From Hygrocybe punicea (taxonomy: Eukaryota > Basidiomycota > Agaricomycetes > Agaricales > Hygrophoraceae): a stretch of 64,000 nucleotides of DNA. Location: assembly GCA_963556145.1 (NCBI GenBank), contig OY744463.1, positions 5,642,001 to 5,706,000 of the forward strand, in the 5' to 3' direction. Position numbers and translations under genes: made by a program. Below, piece after piece: positions 1 through 10,714 of this stretch (position 1 is the first letter of the stretch; every line of letters starts with the position of its first letter). Below the pieces are notes generated by a model. It searched no databases, was not told where the DNA came from, and saw only the letters and a program-made list of their open reading frames with translations.

Positions 1-1014
1 CTCAGACCAAATCCGGCAGCCTCAAACGCCTCGGAGTTCCAATTCCAGGAGATGGATCTCTTCGGACTCAATCCCCGACTTTGGATTTACTTTATTTATG
101 CATCCCATCGTCCTTTCGGAGATATGTAGGACTTTCTAGATCTTTTCCTTGCATATTCGTTTTCCCCTCCATTTCCTGTCTTCGTTGCTTTGCAACCCCC
201 CTTTCCACATCTCCATTCCAACCTTTCTTTGTAGCTTACCATCGGCCGAAGTAGACATGTCCGAAAGTAGATTACTGTTTCCTGTACTATAAAAACGGTC
301 CCCAACGACCGTACAAAATAAGATACCATTAGTCCCCGTTTCCCTCATAGTCAGAATTGTTTTAATCCCTTCAAATGCTCGTCCACGTAGTTCCTTAGCT
401 TTTTATAGTTCACTTCGTCGACTTTATCATTGTTCCCATATATTTGTTCATCGTTTCCGACCCGACCTGACCTGACCTGCCGTACCCGACATCGTCGGGT
501 TCATTCGTTTTCAGTCCGTTCACCATCGGGTTCATCGTTATTAGTCCGTTTTCACTCCGTTCATCGCTGGATTTGTCGTTACTAGTCGAGTTTATGCGGC
601 GGCTTTACTTTTATTTCACTTTCACTTCACTTATTATCCCCGACACTGAATTATCCAGTCACTTCTACGCTGACACCCTCTGGTTAGGATCTTTATTTTT
701 ATCAATATAGTTCCGAAGCCACCAAGAACCCGCATCTACAGCACTACATACCACGTGCTGTACACCCCGCTCCGCATACCCCCGGCCCCACGGCCCCGAC
801 CTCCCCATCCTATATTTTATAATTTGCCCATACCCTGGTTTCAATTATTACAGGAGATACACTCCTACCGGGAACGGCACTGCCACTTCCCACACGTTGC
901 CTCAGGACTTCACGCACCCACTTGACATGACAAGTAGCACACATAACAGCAATCTCTACATACAATGTACTGTAAAGGAGAATAAACTAGGGAGAAAAAA
1001 AAAAAAAAAAAAAA
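1..1014. other. Intergenic, decayed repeat ending in A20
   Basis: No open frame here looks like a real protein. The first 250 bases are pyrimidine-rich. Around 455-600 short related strings recur (variants of GTCCGTT and GGGTTCATCG). A run of 20 A lies at 995-1014; it could be the tail of an old retroposed sequence read on the plus strand, but no target duplication could be paired with it. I see nothing else. Confidence 0.5.
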
Positions 1015-3863
1015 TTAATGAGCCCAGCAACCGGAATGTTGGTGGATTTCGGAACTCATAGTATGAGCCTGTGCGAACCACCCTGCCAAATACTCATCAC
1101 TTCCAGGCAGTAGATTCTGATTCACAGAATCAAAACGGAAATGTTTTTGGTCGACTCGCCAATTGACCTTCCCGCGTGTTTGTTTACAATGAATCTTTTT
1201 TGAGCCGATGACTTGTATGTTTTCACTGCCATTCAGCATAACATCCTAATTTGTCTCTACTATTGAATTAAACCTCCCAGATCATGACACAACTTACAGC
1301 TTGCTGGGCTGATATCAACCCTGGAAGACACCAGATTATTATTCATCCACACATGTCCACCACTGTTGCGGGCCTATTCACCCTGCCGAGTTGGGGATTC
1401 GCAAACTTGCGCAGTAATTGGGCGATTGAGGCCAGGGTACCCAGGCCCTTTTTGGCGTGGGTGGCGTAATCCTCGAGGTCCCACGGAATATAAACTACAA
1501 TGGAGAAACAATTAGATTGGGCCAGTGGAATCATCATGACTTACTCAGATTCAGCAGAGCTTCTGTGATGATCCGGGCAGCTCTTAGGTCATCTAATCGT
1601 TCACCTGCACCCAACTGGGCGTGGGTGACCAAAAGAAAATGTCATTGCAATCTGCATGCATTACATTCAGATTGGATGCTGAAGGATAAATTTAATAAAT
1701 ACCTTTTGCACAGACTTTGTGAACCTCGCTTGCCAATGCGCCGCCGTGATTTTTGTGAGTTGTCATGCTTTGAGCCCATAGGTTTTGAGGAGACCATCTC
1801 GTATTGCGGCAAAAAAGTCCTATACTATCCACAGAATGATACACGTCACAAAACGATACACGTCAATAGAAACAAACGATGCGATCAGCACAAGATCACA
1901 TGTGAAGAACGTGGTCACATGCAAGCAAACAAGATCACATGTTGTGGTTGATAAAAGGTAGGCATGTCATCTTTCGCGACCTGATCCTTATCAGCCATCA
2001 TCAACCATCATCACTCGGATGTTTTGACATGAATCGCGACATGCCAAAAGACCTCAGTGAATGGTTGAAATTGGTTACAATTTCATAAGCCGATAAGTCT
2101 TCCATTCTGCATATGTCTTCTGCATTACTTACTTCCGCAATTTCTAGCTGCTCGCCAACAAGCCCGCTTTTACAGCACCATCATTGGGTACTGGGGGCTT
2201 CATCCGCGTCTGCCAGCATCCTGGGTGGCAACATAGTGTGGCAGAGGTCGCAAAATTGTAAGTTATGCTTAAAACTCCTTTTCACCCTAAAGATTTAGCT
2301 TCAGATTGACTTCAATTGGCTCTTGCAATCCCTTTCCTAGCCATTTCCCTCAAATTCAATGCCCAGCAGGCTGTGCTGGTAAGCGGCTCAAATTAGGGCG
2401 TGAATTTTCAACTTATCAGTTGCTTTGATCTTGTAGAGCCCCATTGTTTCAATTTCGGCTTTTGGGTTATCGGCTAAGCAAATTTCTTCTCTTTGCCATT
2501 TAAGTGGATGCTTATCATCGCATCTTTGTTTTGTCCAGAGAGCTTGAATTTGCTGTAAAGCAGGGGCCCCTACAATGCAGTAACATTCAGACACTCTTCT
2601 AGGTCATCTAAATTAACGACGCTGAATCAAGATTGATGGCAAACAGCTATTGGTTGGTTGGGGTGGGCCCACGGTTGAGGACTTCTTTAATTTACTGTAT
2701 TTTGGAAATAATGAATGAAATTATTTTAATTTGGTATGATTACATAATTGGATAAGTCAACCTTTAGAAAAATTGCTGGATGAGGGGATTCCCAGCTCCC
2801 CAATGCTTACATAAGTGATCAATCAATCAATCTTTATACTAGTTCTAATGATTAGCATGTCCATTACAACACAAAAAAAAACTATCAATATGAACATGCG
2901 GATACATATTTGGAAGAAAAACAGATGAATGAAGCATTTAAATGTCAGATACAGGTCCTAATTTGTTATATCTAAGTAGTTCTTAGCCTCTGGAAGAGAG
3001 ACTATGGAAATATTGAGACTTACCTCAAGTATTCAAAACACCCCTCCTTGCATGGTAAACATGCAAAGTGGTGACACAATATCCTTCTCTTGTGTAGAGC
3101 TGGACTGTCATATGTAGCGGTTCAGTCCGGCGCATCCCGCCATAATGCGCCGGACCACTATGAGCAAGTTAACAAGCACGAAAAAAAGTCATCAAGTCAT
3201 GGTACATTACCGGATTTCCGCCCATTCAACCCCAGATGCGCCCCATCTCTGGCGGGCCACCGCAGCCTGCACATCGCAGATGACCCTCCGTTTAACATGG
3301 GGTTTGTTGGCATAAACTCTGGCATCGCAGAAATACACATGGGGGTGTCTGGCCATAACGATTGTTTGGGTTAGGGTTCCAATGTCACGGCCGAATAATC
3401 AGCCATGACATGGTCACATAGCTGCTTGCCTGAGTGTGAAGTCCGTGAACACATAAATACAACAGAGAAAGTAGATAATCTGACTAGAAAAAATTGTTAG
3501 AAAAGATTCCTACCACAAAAAAGGAGTGGCGCATGGGAAATAAATTAAGTTGCAGGCGAGATTCAGCAGATGAAGAACGACAATTGAAGTCCATGCCATT
3601 GGAGACCGGAGAGGGTTTAAAATGTTGCCTAAAGATGAGAGGGTTGGAGGAGACAAGGAGATTGCAGTATTAGCTGAGACAAGATGCAAAGAGGTTTGCA
3701 CATGGCAAACTGACGGATGAAGTGCGGAGTAGGTAGGTGACAATTTGTTTGCAAATCGGTCTTTCCTGCTGAAGCTTGTTTGGTAGCAATGCAGAAAATT
3801 GTATGAGCAAGGTGGTTCGCAAGTTTGTAAAGGAATTGGAGATTCAGATGGGGGCCAAGGTGC
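1015..3863. other. Intergenic region without a supportable gene
   Basis: Several open frames of 60-160 codons occur, the longest at 1457-1951 plus, but none shows a recognisable motif, and they overlap each other on both strands. The stretch 2690-3000 is AT-rich. I cannot support a gene or a mobile element here. Confidence 0.45.
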
Positions 3864-5663
3864 TTGTCTTGGTGGGTTGGAAAGATCATAAAGGAAACGC
3901 TCAAACAACAAAGTAACATTTCACCTATTACACACTATGTGAACTCACCCAACATTTTGGGTAGATTTGAATCCCACAGGAATGAAGGAGATCTATTCTC
4001 AAGGAGCAAATTATTCCAGGAGGACATGATGAATCCTTGGAATGAGTGGGTTTTTGACGAATATGGTATGTTAAAAGTACCATCAACCATGACATCTCTG
4101 AACATATATTAGATGAGCACAGTGATGGAGCAGAAACTGATGTCGACAAGGGCAATGGTCCCAGCCTGCCCAGGAAGGAAAACGATAAGAGTGTACCATT
4201 GGTCCTGCAAGTCGACGAATTTGGTGCACCTGTCCTCCCTGACACAAAGGGGATGTCACTGCTGAAGAAGAAGGATGTGTTTAGGTCATTTGTGACAATG
4301 TTCTATGGTCAAAGTGCCTTAAAGGTGACATGTCTAAACTTGTAATAGATGATCAGAGTGAAGAAGAAGAAGCCGACGTCGACAAGGGCAAGGGTCCGAG
4401 CCTGCCCAGGAAGGAAAATGACAAGAGTGTGCCATTGGTCCTGGCAGTGGACAAATTTGGTTTGCCGCTCCTGCCTGACACGAAGGACATGTCGTTGCCC
4501 AGAAAGAAAGATGTCTTTAGGTCATTCGTGACCATGTCTTATCATAAGTTGAACTTCCCAACTGAATGAAACAAGACTCACTATATGTTGCAGGCCACTT
4601 TACCAACAATCAGAATGCTACCGTACCCTGGCTAAGGATCCGAGATGCCCTTGGGGAGTTCATAGATGCAGAGTATCTCCCCCAGGGACAACAAATCATG
4701 GAGCCAACGAAGATGAAGAAGGACCAGCTCAAGCTCATCTTCGACCACTGGGAGAACCGGCAGATGTCAGGTCTAGTGCCTTTGAAATTCAAGTCTGCAA
4801 GGCCTTCAGATACGGAGACTGTGAAGAAGCAAAAAGACAAGAAAAGGAGATATGCGGACATTTCGGATGACGATGATACCTCGGACAAGGAGGCTGGACC
4901 TTCCCATAGGATTGATTCTGGGGAGAAAGACAAATTGCCAAATCAATCGTGAGTGATATTCATTATCTGCCAATTGTTGCTTTTCATTAGTTGCTCTGGT
5001 GGTTTAGTCCAGCCACAGTCGGGCCAGACAAGGAGGCCCAATTTGAATTTTTACAAACCATGAGTTCCAGGCAGGCATACATGAGTTTGGCCAACTTTTG
5101 TTATGAGCATTATGTGAGTAAAACTTTGCTACAATATTGGTCAAAATGACTAACATGGGTCAGGAATGGCGAGTCAACAATTCTGACCATCCATGGATGA
5201 CATGGAGTTACCCAGGCCAATTTCTGCCCCCTGATTTCCATGATGGACATGCGTTAGAAGAGATTGTGGAATGGATGGAGAGATTGCAATACCCAGATGA
5301 TATTGGCATCATTCTATTGGTCATTGGCCTGGCTTTGCGGGAATTTGAATCGGCTCACTTCACCAAAGGTAACTTCGACTCCACCAGGGGAATTCCTGAA
5401 TATGTGTGGGCATCTCCATACACAGCAGATGAACATTCAGAAGTTGGTGGACTGAGTTGATGGGCTGTGGACTTTCTTGGAAGCAAAAGAGGACGAGAAT
5501 GAGGACTGCGATGAGACCGGCCCACCAGTTGGGAACAAAGATAAGGGCAAGCCCGAAACGACCCTGTGATGAAGATGATGGGGACCCGTCCTCACAGAAG
5601 AAACTGAAACACAAGAAAACCAAGACTGGAAAATTGAGGTCCAGTAAGAGGTTGAGGAAGTGA
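3864..5663 (+). CDS. Unnamed basidiomycete multigene-family protein, nuclear-type basic tail
   Basis: A spliced gene whose function I do not know. Readable exons: up to 4065 (contains MNPWNEWVFDEYG), 4113-4306, 4348 to about 4540, from about 4624 (GHFTNNQNATVPWLRIRDAL) to 4950, a short exon starting near 5010, then 5164 to about 5440 and a last exon ending 5663. Introns are 40-60 bp with GT..AG ends. The central part has a conserved-looking stretch that ends in LVPLKFK. The next exons read DHPWMTWSYPGQFLPPDFH and LLVIGLALREFES, a layout I know from repeated genes of Agaricales and Boletales with no assigned role. The C-terminus is strongly basic (KKLKHKKTKTGKLRSSKR), like a nuclear-localisation region, and an acidic patch (ISDDDDTSDKE) lies near 4860. 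The start is uncertain: 3864 is simply the upstream-most ATG in frame. Confidence 0.55.
4113..4540 (+). repeat. Tandem exon duplication inside the 3864-5663 gene
   Basis: Two copies of an exon lie head to tail, 4113-4306 and 4348 to about 4540. Both read VDKG(N/K)GPSLPRKENDKSV followed by VFRSFVTM. The 41 bases between them (4307-4347) begin GT and end AG, and splicing there keeps the frame, so both copies can be used in one mRNA. Confidence 0.75.
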
Positions 5664-5994
5664 AGGTGTTTGGCGCTGTCTTGTGTTCAGGCTGTAAGCT
5701 TTGTCTTCATTATCTGCAGTGCTCTTGAGTCTCACGCAATTATCATTGTTCCCTGGTCCCATTGACCCCTCTACATGATCAGATTTGTATACATTATTAC
5801 TTTGAAATAGCACATGTTTGGATAGAGATGTGGAAAATTGAGGTCCACCAAAGAGTTGAATCAGTGAGTGGTAGAAAATGTGTTTAGGGTTTCTGATGGT
5901 TCTGGAATGAGGATAGGAGACATGTCTGTACAGCTGCAAGGCTCCAGAATCTCCCTGTTACCCTGGAAGTTGTTCATCATGTTGTATATATATA

Positions 5995-6535
5995 GAATGT
6001 CTGGAAATAAATATCCCACCCCATCTCGGCCCACCCAATGCCAGTGGGGAATTAATATCCCACCCCATCTCGGCCCATCCAATGCCATTCGGAAATAACT
6101 ATCCCAACCCATATCAGCCCATCCAATGTTAGTGGGGAATTAATATCCCACCCCTTCTCGACCCATCCAATGCCAGTGGGGACTAAATATCCCACCCCAT
6201 CTCGGCCCATCCAATGTCAGTGGGGAATTAATATTTCACCCCATCTCGGCCCATCCAATGCAATTGGGAAATAAATATCCCACACCATCTCAGCCCATCC
6301 AATGTCAGTGGGGAATTAATATCCATCCCCTTCTTGGCCCATCCAATGCCATTCGGAAATAAATATTTCACCCCATCTCGGCCCATTCAATTTTAGTGGG
6401 AAATCCTTATTTCTAAATTTATGGGCCCATTCAATGTCAAGGGAAAAGAATATCTTGGCTCATCTCGGCCCATCCAATCCAATAGGCCTCAAAATTATCT
6501 CGGCTCATCTCGGCCCATCCACTGGGATTGGAACC
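5995..6535. repeat. 44-bp minisatellite, about 12 units
   Basis: A tandem array with unit core TATCCCACCCCATCTCGG followed by CCCATCCAATGCCAGTGGG and AATTAA. The first two cores are 44 bases apart (6012 and 6056). Units vary by substitutions and the last few (from about 6400) are shortened. The array runs directly into the broken end of the LINE on its right. Confidence 0.85.
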
Positions 6536-6539
6536 TTAT

Positions 6540-7255
6540 CCTGTTGGCTCCCTCACTGTTACTGGGAAAGATCCACTGAAAGGGCTCCAGTTTTGGCCAA
6601 GCAAAAGACGTTGTCGGTCCATGTCCAGTTTTTGGTTGCCATAGATTCCAGTGTGGGCAGATTTTTGGGTAGCGCCATTACCATGTTGTGATTGATCATT
6701 GCATCTATGAGTATGCGTGCTTGTTCTAGCGCAATGTTGGTGAAGAGATGGTGGTTACGTTCTTCGTCCCATAGAGGGTGGTGTCAGTTGAAATCTCCAC
6801 ACCAGATCATATGATCGGGCATCCTGATAGAGAGTAGCTGTGTTGGCATTGGCGAAGGTCGATAGTAGTGCTATGTTGTCTGAGTGGGTACAGTCATTGT
6901 ATATGTTAAAGATGGAGAGGCTGCCGTGTGGGCTTCGGATGCGGATGGCGGTGATATTGTTGGAGTTTGGGAGTTTGATTTGTTCCCATGTGGTTGTGGC
7001 AAGTATGGAATTGACAAATATGACCGATCTGACCGTTGTATCGATGGTGAAGCGGGACGTGGGGTAGATGACTCACCAATCGTGGGTGGCCTTGGTGTTG
7101 TTATACTTGTCGAAGTAAGGTTCTTGGATTAGTAGGATGTCGCATTTGTTGTAGATGTTCAAGTTGATGAGGTCCCATTGTGCCTTAGCTGATTTGTTGA
7201 GATTGATCTGCCATATATTTAGTCGGTATGGCTGTGCATTGAGGGGATCAGGCAT
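6540..7255 (-). pseudogene. LINE ORF2, endonuclease part only, with stops
   Basis: On the minus strand, reading begins at 7255 with MPDPLNAQPYRLNIWQINLN and goes on through DILLIQEPYFDKY (the QEP motif of APE-type endonucleases) and a GDFN..HPLWD motif, both typical of the apurinic-like endonuclease that opens ORF2 in non-LTR retrotransposons. Two in-frame stops interrupt it, one just after THDW (near 7073) and one inside the GDFN motif. Recognisable coding ends near 6560 (NWTWTDNVFC, then AKTGAL), before any reverse-transcriptase motif. ORF1 of the same element lies just upstream (7641-9071). The element is dead, and it has lost its 3' half rather than its 5' half. Confidence 0.8.
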
Positions 7256-7640
7256 GAGGTAGATGGTCAGGGGAGTTGGGTGTGTCTATATTAAAAGCGG
7301 AGAGTGGAGACGGAGGACAATCGCCCCAGCCTTCTGGAGTGTGTATGCGAGTAGCGGTGGTAGGATTGGGAGTTGGGGGGGCTTGTGTGTTCGGGGCGAA
7401 GGGGAGTGTGGATTGGGTGGAGTGGCGCATGTTCTGAGGAGGCCTGGGTTGGTTTTGATTTTGATTTGGGTTAGGGTAGGAGTGGGGGTTCGAGTTCGGA
7501 TTATGAGATCTATGTGGGCACGTATGTTGTGAGGACGGGTTAGGGGCATAGTGGCGATCTTCATGGCTTAGCGGTGGGCGATGTTCATAGGTGTTGAGCG
7601 GGGAGGGATGTGTAGGTTCGGCTGGCGCGAGTGCGTGGGT

Positions 7641-9071
7641 CTAAGGTTCGTCTGTGGGGTAGTACGGCATGCGATTTTCTATATTGTTAGTGTCTATGTC
7701 TTTGCATTTTTTAATGAAAGTGGGGCACGCTCTATCCCAACTGGTGTGTCCGTCTCTGCCGCATGGTGTACATCGAGGTTTGTTGCTAACTGTGTAGTCT
7801 GCGGTGCAGTGACCATTGCCGCATGTACCGCAGATGTCGCTATGAGCCGGGCACGAGGAGGCTACATGGTTCCATAGTTGACATCGTAAGCAGCGAAGGG
7901 GCTCCCTTTTGCATTTGTTGGCTTTGATGCGTTTGTGGCATATATAGAAACCTTTGGATATTATAGAGTTAGCGGAGTCGGGGGCAGAAAGTGTGAATAT
8001 AGTGTGACTGCAGGTCTGGTTGGCTGCTCGTTTCTCTTTCGGTTTTATCCAGTTAGCTTTAACGATGGAGCCTGCTGGTAAGTCGTTGGTTTCTTCGATT
8101 TCTCTTAGGTTGCCCACATCTTCTGGGTTGAATGTGAGGGGGATGAAGTATGCTATGACTGAGAAGGTCCAAGTTTTGATGCTTGCGCCATAACCGAAGT
8201 TGGCCGTGAATTCTTCGCAATGTGTGCCAGAGAGTATCCATTTGACCAGTAGGTCCGAGTTCGCTTCTAGAAGGATACCTCCATTTTGAAGTCTGGAGGT
8301 GCCTTGGAATTTTTGGCCTTCCGGGGCTCCTATTGTGCAGATGGCATAATTGGCCTTATCGATGATGCCAGCATGGCTGATTTTTGTTAATTCTTCACTG
8401 TGGGGTGGTTTGACGTCGAGTAGAATTTGTCGGGCCTGTAATGCTTCTCTTGAGCTAGTTAGTGAGCTTTTGGGCTTGGGATGGGTGGTTCTAGGACGGT
8501 TTACTAGTGCATCTTTGTATGTTGTCATAGTGGCCTCAAGGGTATTTGACGAAGTTTGGATGTCATTAGCAAGCTGTTGTAGTTGATTCTTTGCATGTTC
8601 CAGATTGTTCTTGGAGTTTTTGGCGACCCTGTCAACAATTGTGTTAATAATGGGCTCGAAGCTTTGTAAGGTAGGGATGGGTTGGTCGACAATTAGTCTG
8701 TCGCTTAGCTGTTTGGATAACGCCACAGCTTTGAGCTCTAGGTCCAGATCGAGGAGAACGAGGGCAATGGATTTGATGGTGTTGTGAGCAGTGGTGTTGG
8801 TAGCGGGGTCATTTCCTGTAACTAAATGGAGTAACATTCCAGAAAGAATGGACGCGTCATAGTTTTTATGATCTAAAGTGGGGAACTTAACGGAAAGGTA
8901 TTCCATGGCCTCCTCTGTGGTATCTATGTCATCATATTCTGTGTCTTCTTGTCTAGGGTTCTTCTTTCTGCGCGAGCCAGATTGGGGTATGGAGGGTGTT
9001 TTGCTGGTGGTGGGGTCTTGACTTGTTGGTTTGGGACCGTTTTTACCACTGGGGAGCGTGGACTGCCGCAT
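7641..9071 (-). CDS. LINE ORF1, Gag-like protein with zinc knuckles
   Basis: A 476-residue open frame without stops. The N-terminal 45 residues are polar and basic; about residues 150-210 are rich in L, K, N and Q and look helical. The C-terminus carries cysteine knuckles: CLRCQLWNHVASSC fits CX2CX4HX4C, then CGTCGNGHC, then CTPCGRDGHTSWDRAC. This is the layout of the nucleic-acid-binding first ORF of Tad/I-like fungal LINEs, which packages the element RNA for target-primed reverse transcription. ORF2 remnants follow downstream on the same strand after about 385 bases. The intact frame next to a broken ORF2 suggests fairly recent loss. A domesticated gag is the alternative, but the adjacent endonuclease remnant makes a LINE copy more likely. 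Confidence 0.85.
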   Translation of the reverse strand: MRQSTLPSGKNGPKPTSQDPTTSKTPSIPQSGSRRKKNPRQEDTEYDDIDTTEEAMEYLSVKFPTLDHKNYDASILSGMLLHLVTGNDPATNTTAHNTIKSIALVLLDLDLELKAVALSKQLSDRLIVDQPIPTLQSFEPIINTIVDRVAKNSKNNLEHAKNQLQQLANDIQTSSNTLEATMTTYKDALVNRPRTTHPKPKSSLTSSREALQARQILLDVKPPHSEELTKISHAGIIDKANYAICTIGAPEGQKFQGTSRLQNGGILLEANSDLLVKWILSGTHCEEFTANFGYGASIKTWTFSVIAYFIPLTFNPEDVGNLREIEETNDLPAGSIVKANWIKPKEKRAANQTCSHTIFTLSAPDSANSIISKGFYICHKRIKANKCKREPLRCLRCQLWNHVASSCPAHSDICGTCGNGHCTADYTVSNKPRCTPCGRDGHTSWDRACPTFIKKCKDIDTNNIENRMPYYPTDEP

Positions 9072-10246
9072 TTTTTCGCCGGTGGTTGGTTTTGATGGGT
9101 GGGGGTCAACTAAGGCTGGTATTGTAGGGGGTATTGAGTGTGAATATATTTAATGGAGGGCCTATAGCTGCTATTGAAGAGATCCAAATTGCGGGGTCCC
9201 AGAAGGGTGCCACGTGGTCAAGGATCAAGAGACCTCCAAAACGTGGATTAATAAATACTGATAGCAATATTCACCAATTCAATATGAATTGTTTTGGTTA
9301 CAGGGCCTATTCAATCAAGAGTATCTCTGGGTATTATAATATCTAACTTAAATCTGAAGCTTCAAATGCACATTGGCTACTAGTTCAGGGATATCTTTAA
9401 TACCTTTTGAATACTCTGTTTTGTTTAGGATGAAACATTAACCTTAGAAATGTATCTAGCTGACTAAAGCTGACTAAAGCTGACTAATGAACTGATTGGA
9501 CTGAGTGAACTGAGTGAATTCTCCTTAATTGACAAGGGGAACTCAGAGAATAATAGAATGAGAGTGCACTGGACTGGATTGCAAGCACTAGCTACTACAA
9601 TGAGTACCTACTAGTACTAATAGAATGAGGGGTCACACTATGTGAACCCAGACTAAGACTGACTACTGAATTGGTGAGAGGGAAAATCCTACTAACTACT
9701 GGAATTTGGGGGCCCTATTTATACTGTTGGAGAACAATGGGGGACTGAGAACAATGGGAAAGTGAGAACAATAGGACTGAGTCATGAGAACAATGGATGG
9801 CATCAAAGAGGCTGTGAACAATGGGCTCTATCTCCATTTGGACTGTTTAGAACAAAGGACTGCTCAGAACAATAGACCTCCATTGTCTTTATGCAAGCAG
9901 ACTATCACAATCACTCTCTGATGCATCCTATCTTATCATTATCTTATCATCCTCTTGTGCCCATCTTATCTAATCATTTCCCATTATCTAGCTGAGCCGC
10001 TTTTGATCAATACAAGTAAACAAGATTTGCAATCCATTACCGCTAATATAGGTAAGAATGCTAGTTGGGCTTGTCTCCTTGCATGCGCAATACAGAGAAA
10101 TATATAATAAATACTAATGAGTGGGGGATGTGCCTCTGTGCACTATACATAAATGGCTAGGTCTGGGCATTGCTAGTGAAGCCATAATAAATGATATAAA
10201 GGTAAGCATATGTGGAAAGGCATAGAATTGGTACTAATGAGTGTAG
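9072..10246. other. Intergenic, simple repeats upstream of LINE ORF1
   Basis: The part nearest the LINE (9072-9250) may be its 5' untranslated region. Short direct repeats follow: GCTGACTAAA at about 9455-9490, GACTGAGTGAACTGAGTGAA near 9500, and GAACAATGG many times between 9720 and 9880. No frame looks coding. Confidence 0.45.
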
Positions 10247-10540
10247 GTGTGCATCCATAGTCTTGCACTTAAATATTTAAGTCCATGGTCCGATGGTAAA
10301 CCCATGACATTACATCCAAAACCATTTGGGGTCATGACAGCGGATGAAGCCGATGTTAGTGACTGGTGCTGCAAGCACAATCTTGATGCAACTGTTGAAG
10401 CCACACTTGAGCAACTAGGTTTTGTGCCGGGTGACAATCTTGAGCTTGTCACAGAGCAACAGGCAAAGGATGCTGGCTTCAAGCCATTGGCATGGAATCG
10501 GGTTTTGAAGGTTTTTTGCCATGAGAGCAAGAAGTGTTAG
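10247..10540 (+). CDS. Hypothetical 97-residue protein, SAM-like helical fold
   Basis: An open frame read through residues 30-92 as VSDWCCKHNL..LEQLGFVPGDNL..VTEQQAKDAGFKPLAWNRVLKVF. The spacing of W, L, LGF, D, L, AGF and LAWNRVL resembles sterile-alpha-motif repeats (W..L.L..Y...F......L..L...DL..LGI...G.R..IL), which mediate protein contacts. It could be a single exon of a larger lost gene: no partner exons were found, and the next feature is a transposase remnant. The match rests on pattern only. Confidence 0.35.
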   Translation: MCIHSLALKYLSPWSDGKPMTLHPKPFGVMTADEADVSDWCCKHNLDATVEATLEQLGFVPGDNLELVTEQQAKDAGFKPLAWNRVLKVFCHESKKC

Positions 10541-10714
10541 GTATATATCTAGAATCATCTGCACTCTTTCGTCATAAATTTTCATTATTCTTAGTGTAGA
10601 GCAACCGTCCAGTAATAAAAACCATTTTGTCCATATAGATATCAAAAGACACAGAGAAACTAATACAGAAACAACACAATAAAACATAGTACAGAAACAA
10701 CGCAATAAAAGTAG

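Noticed and set aside
995..1014. A20 as the tail of a SINE or processed gene
   Set aside because: No flanking duplication, no internal promoter boxes and no parent gene could be recognised.
5995..6535. CRISPR-like regular array
   Set aside because: There is no repeat/spacer alternation: the whole unit repeats, and the genome is eukaryotic.
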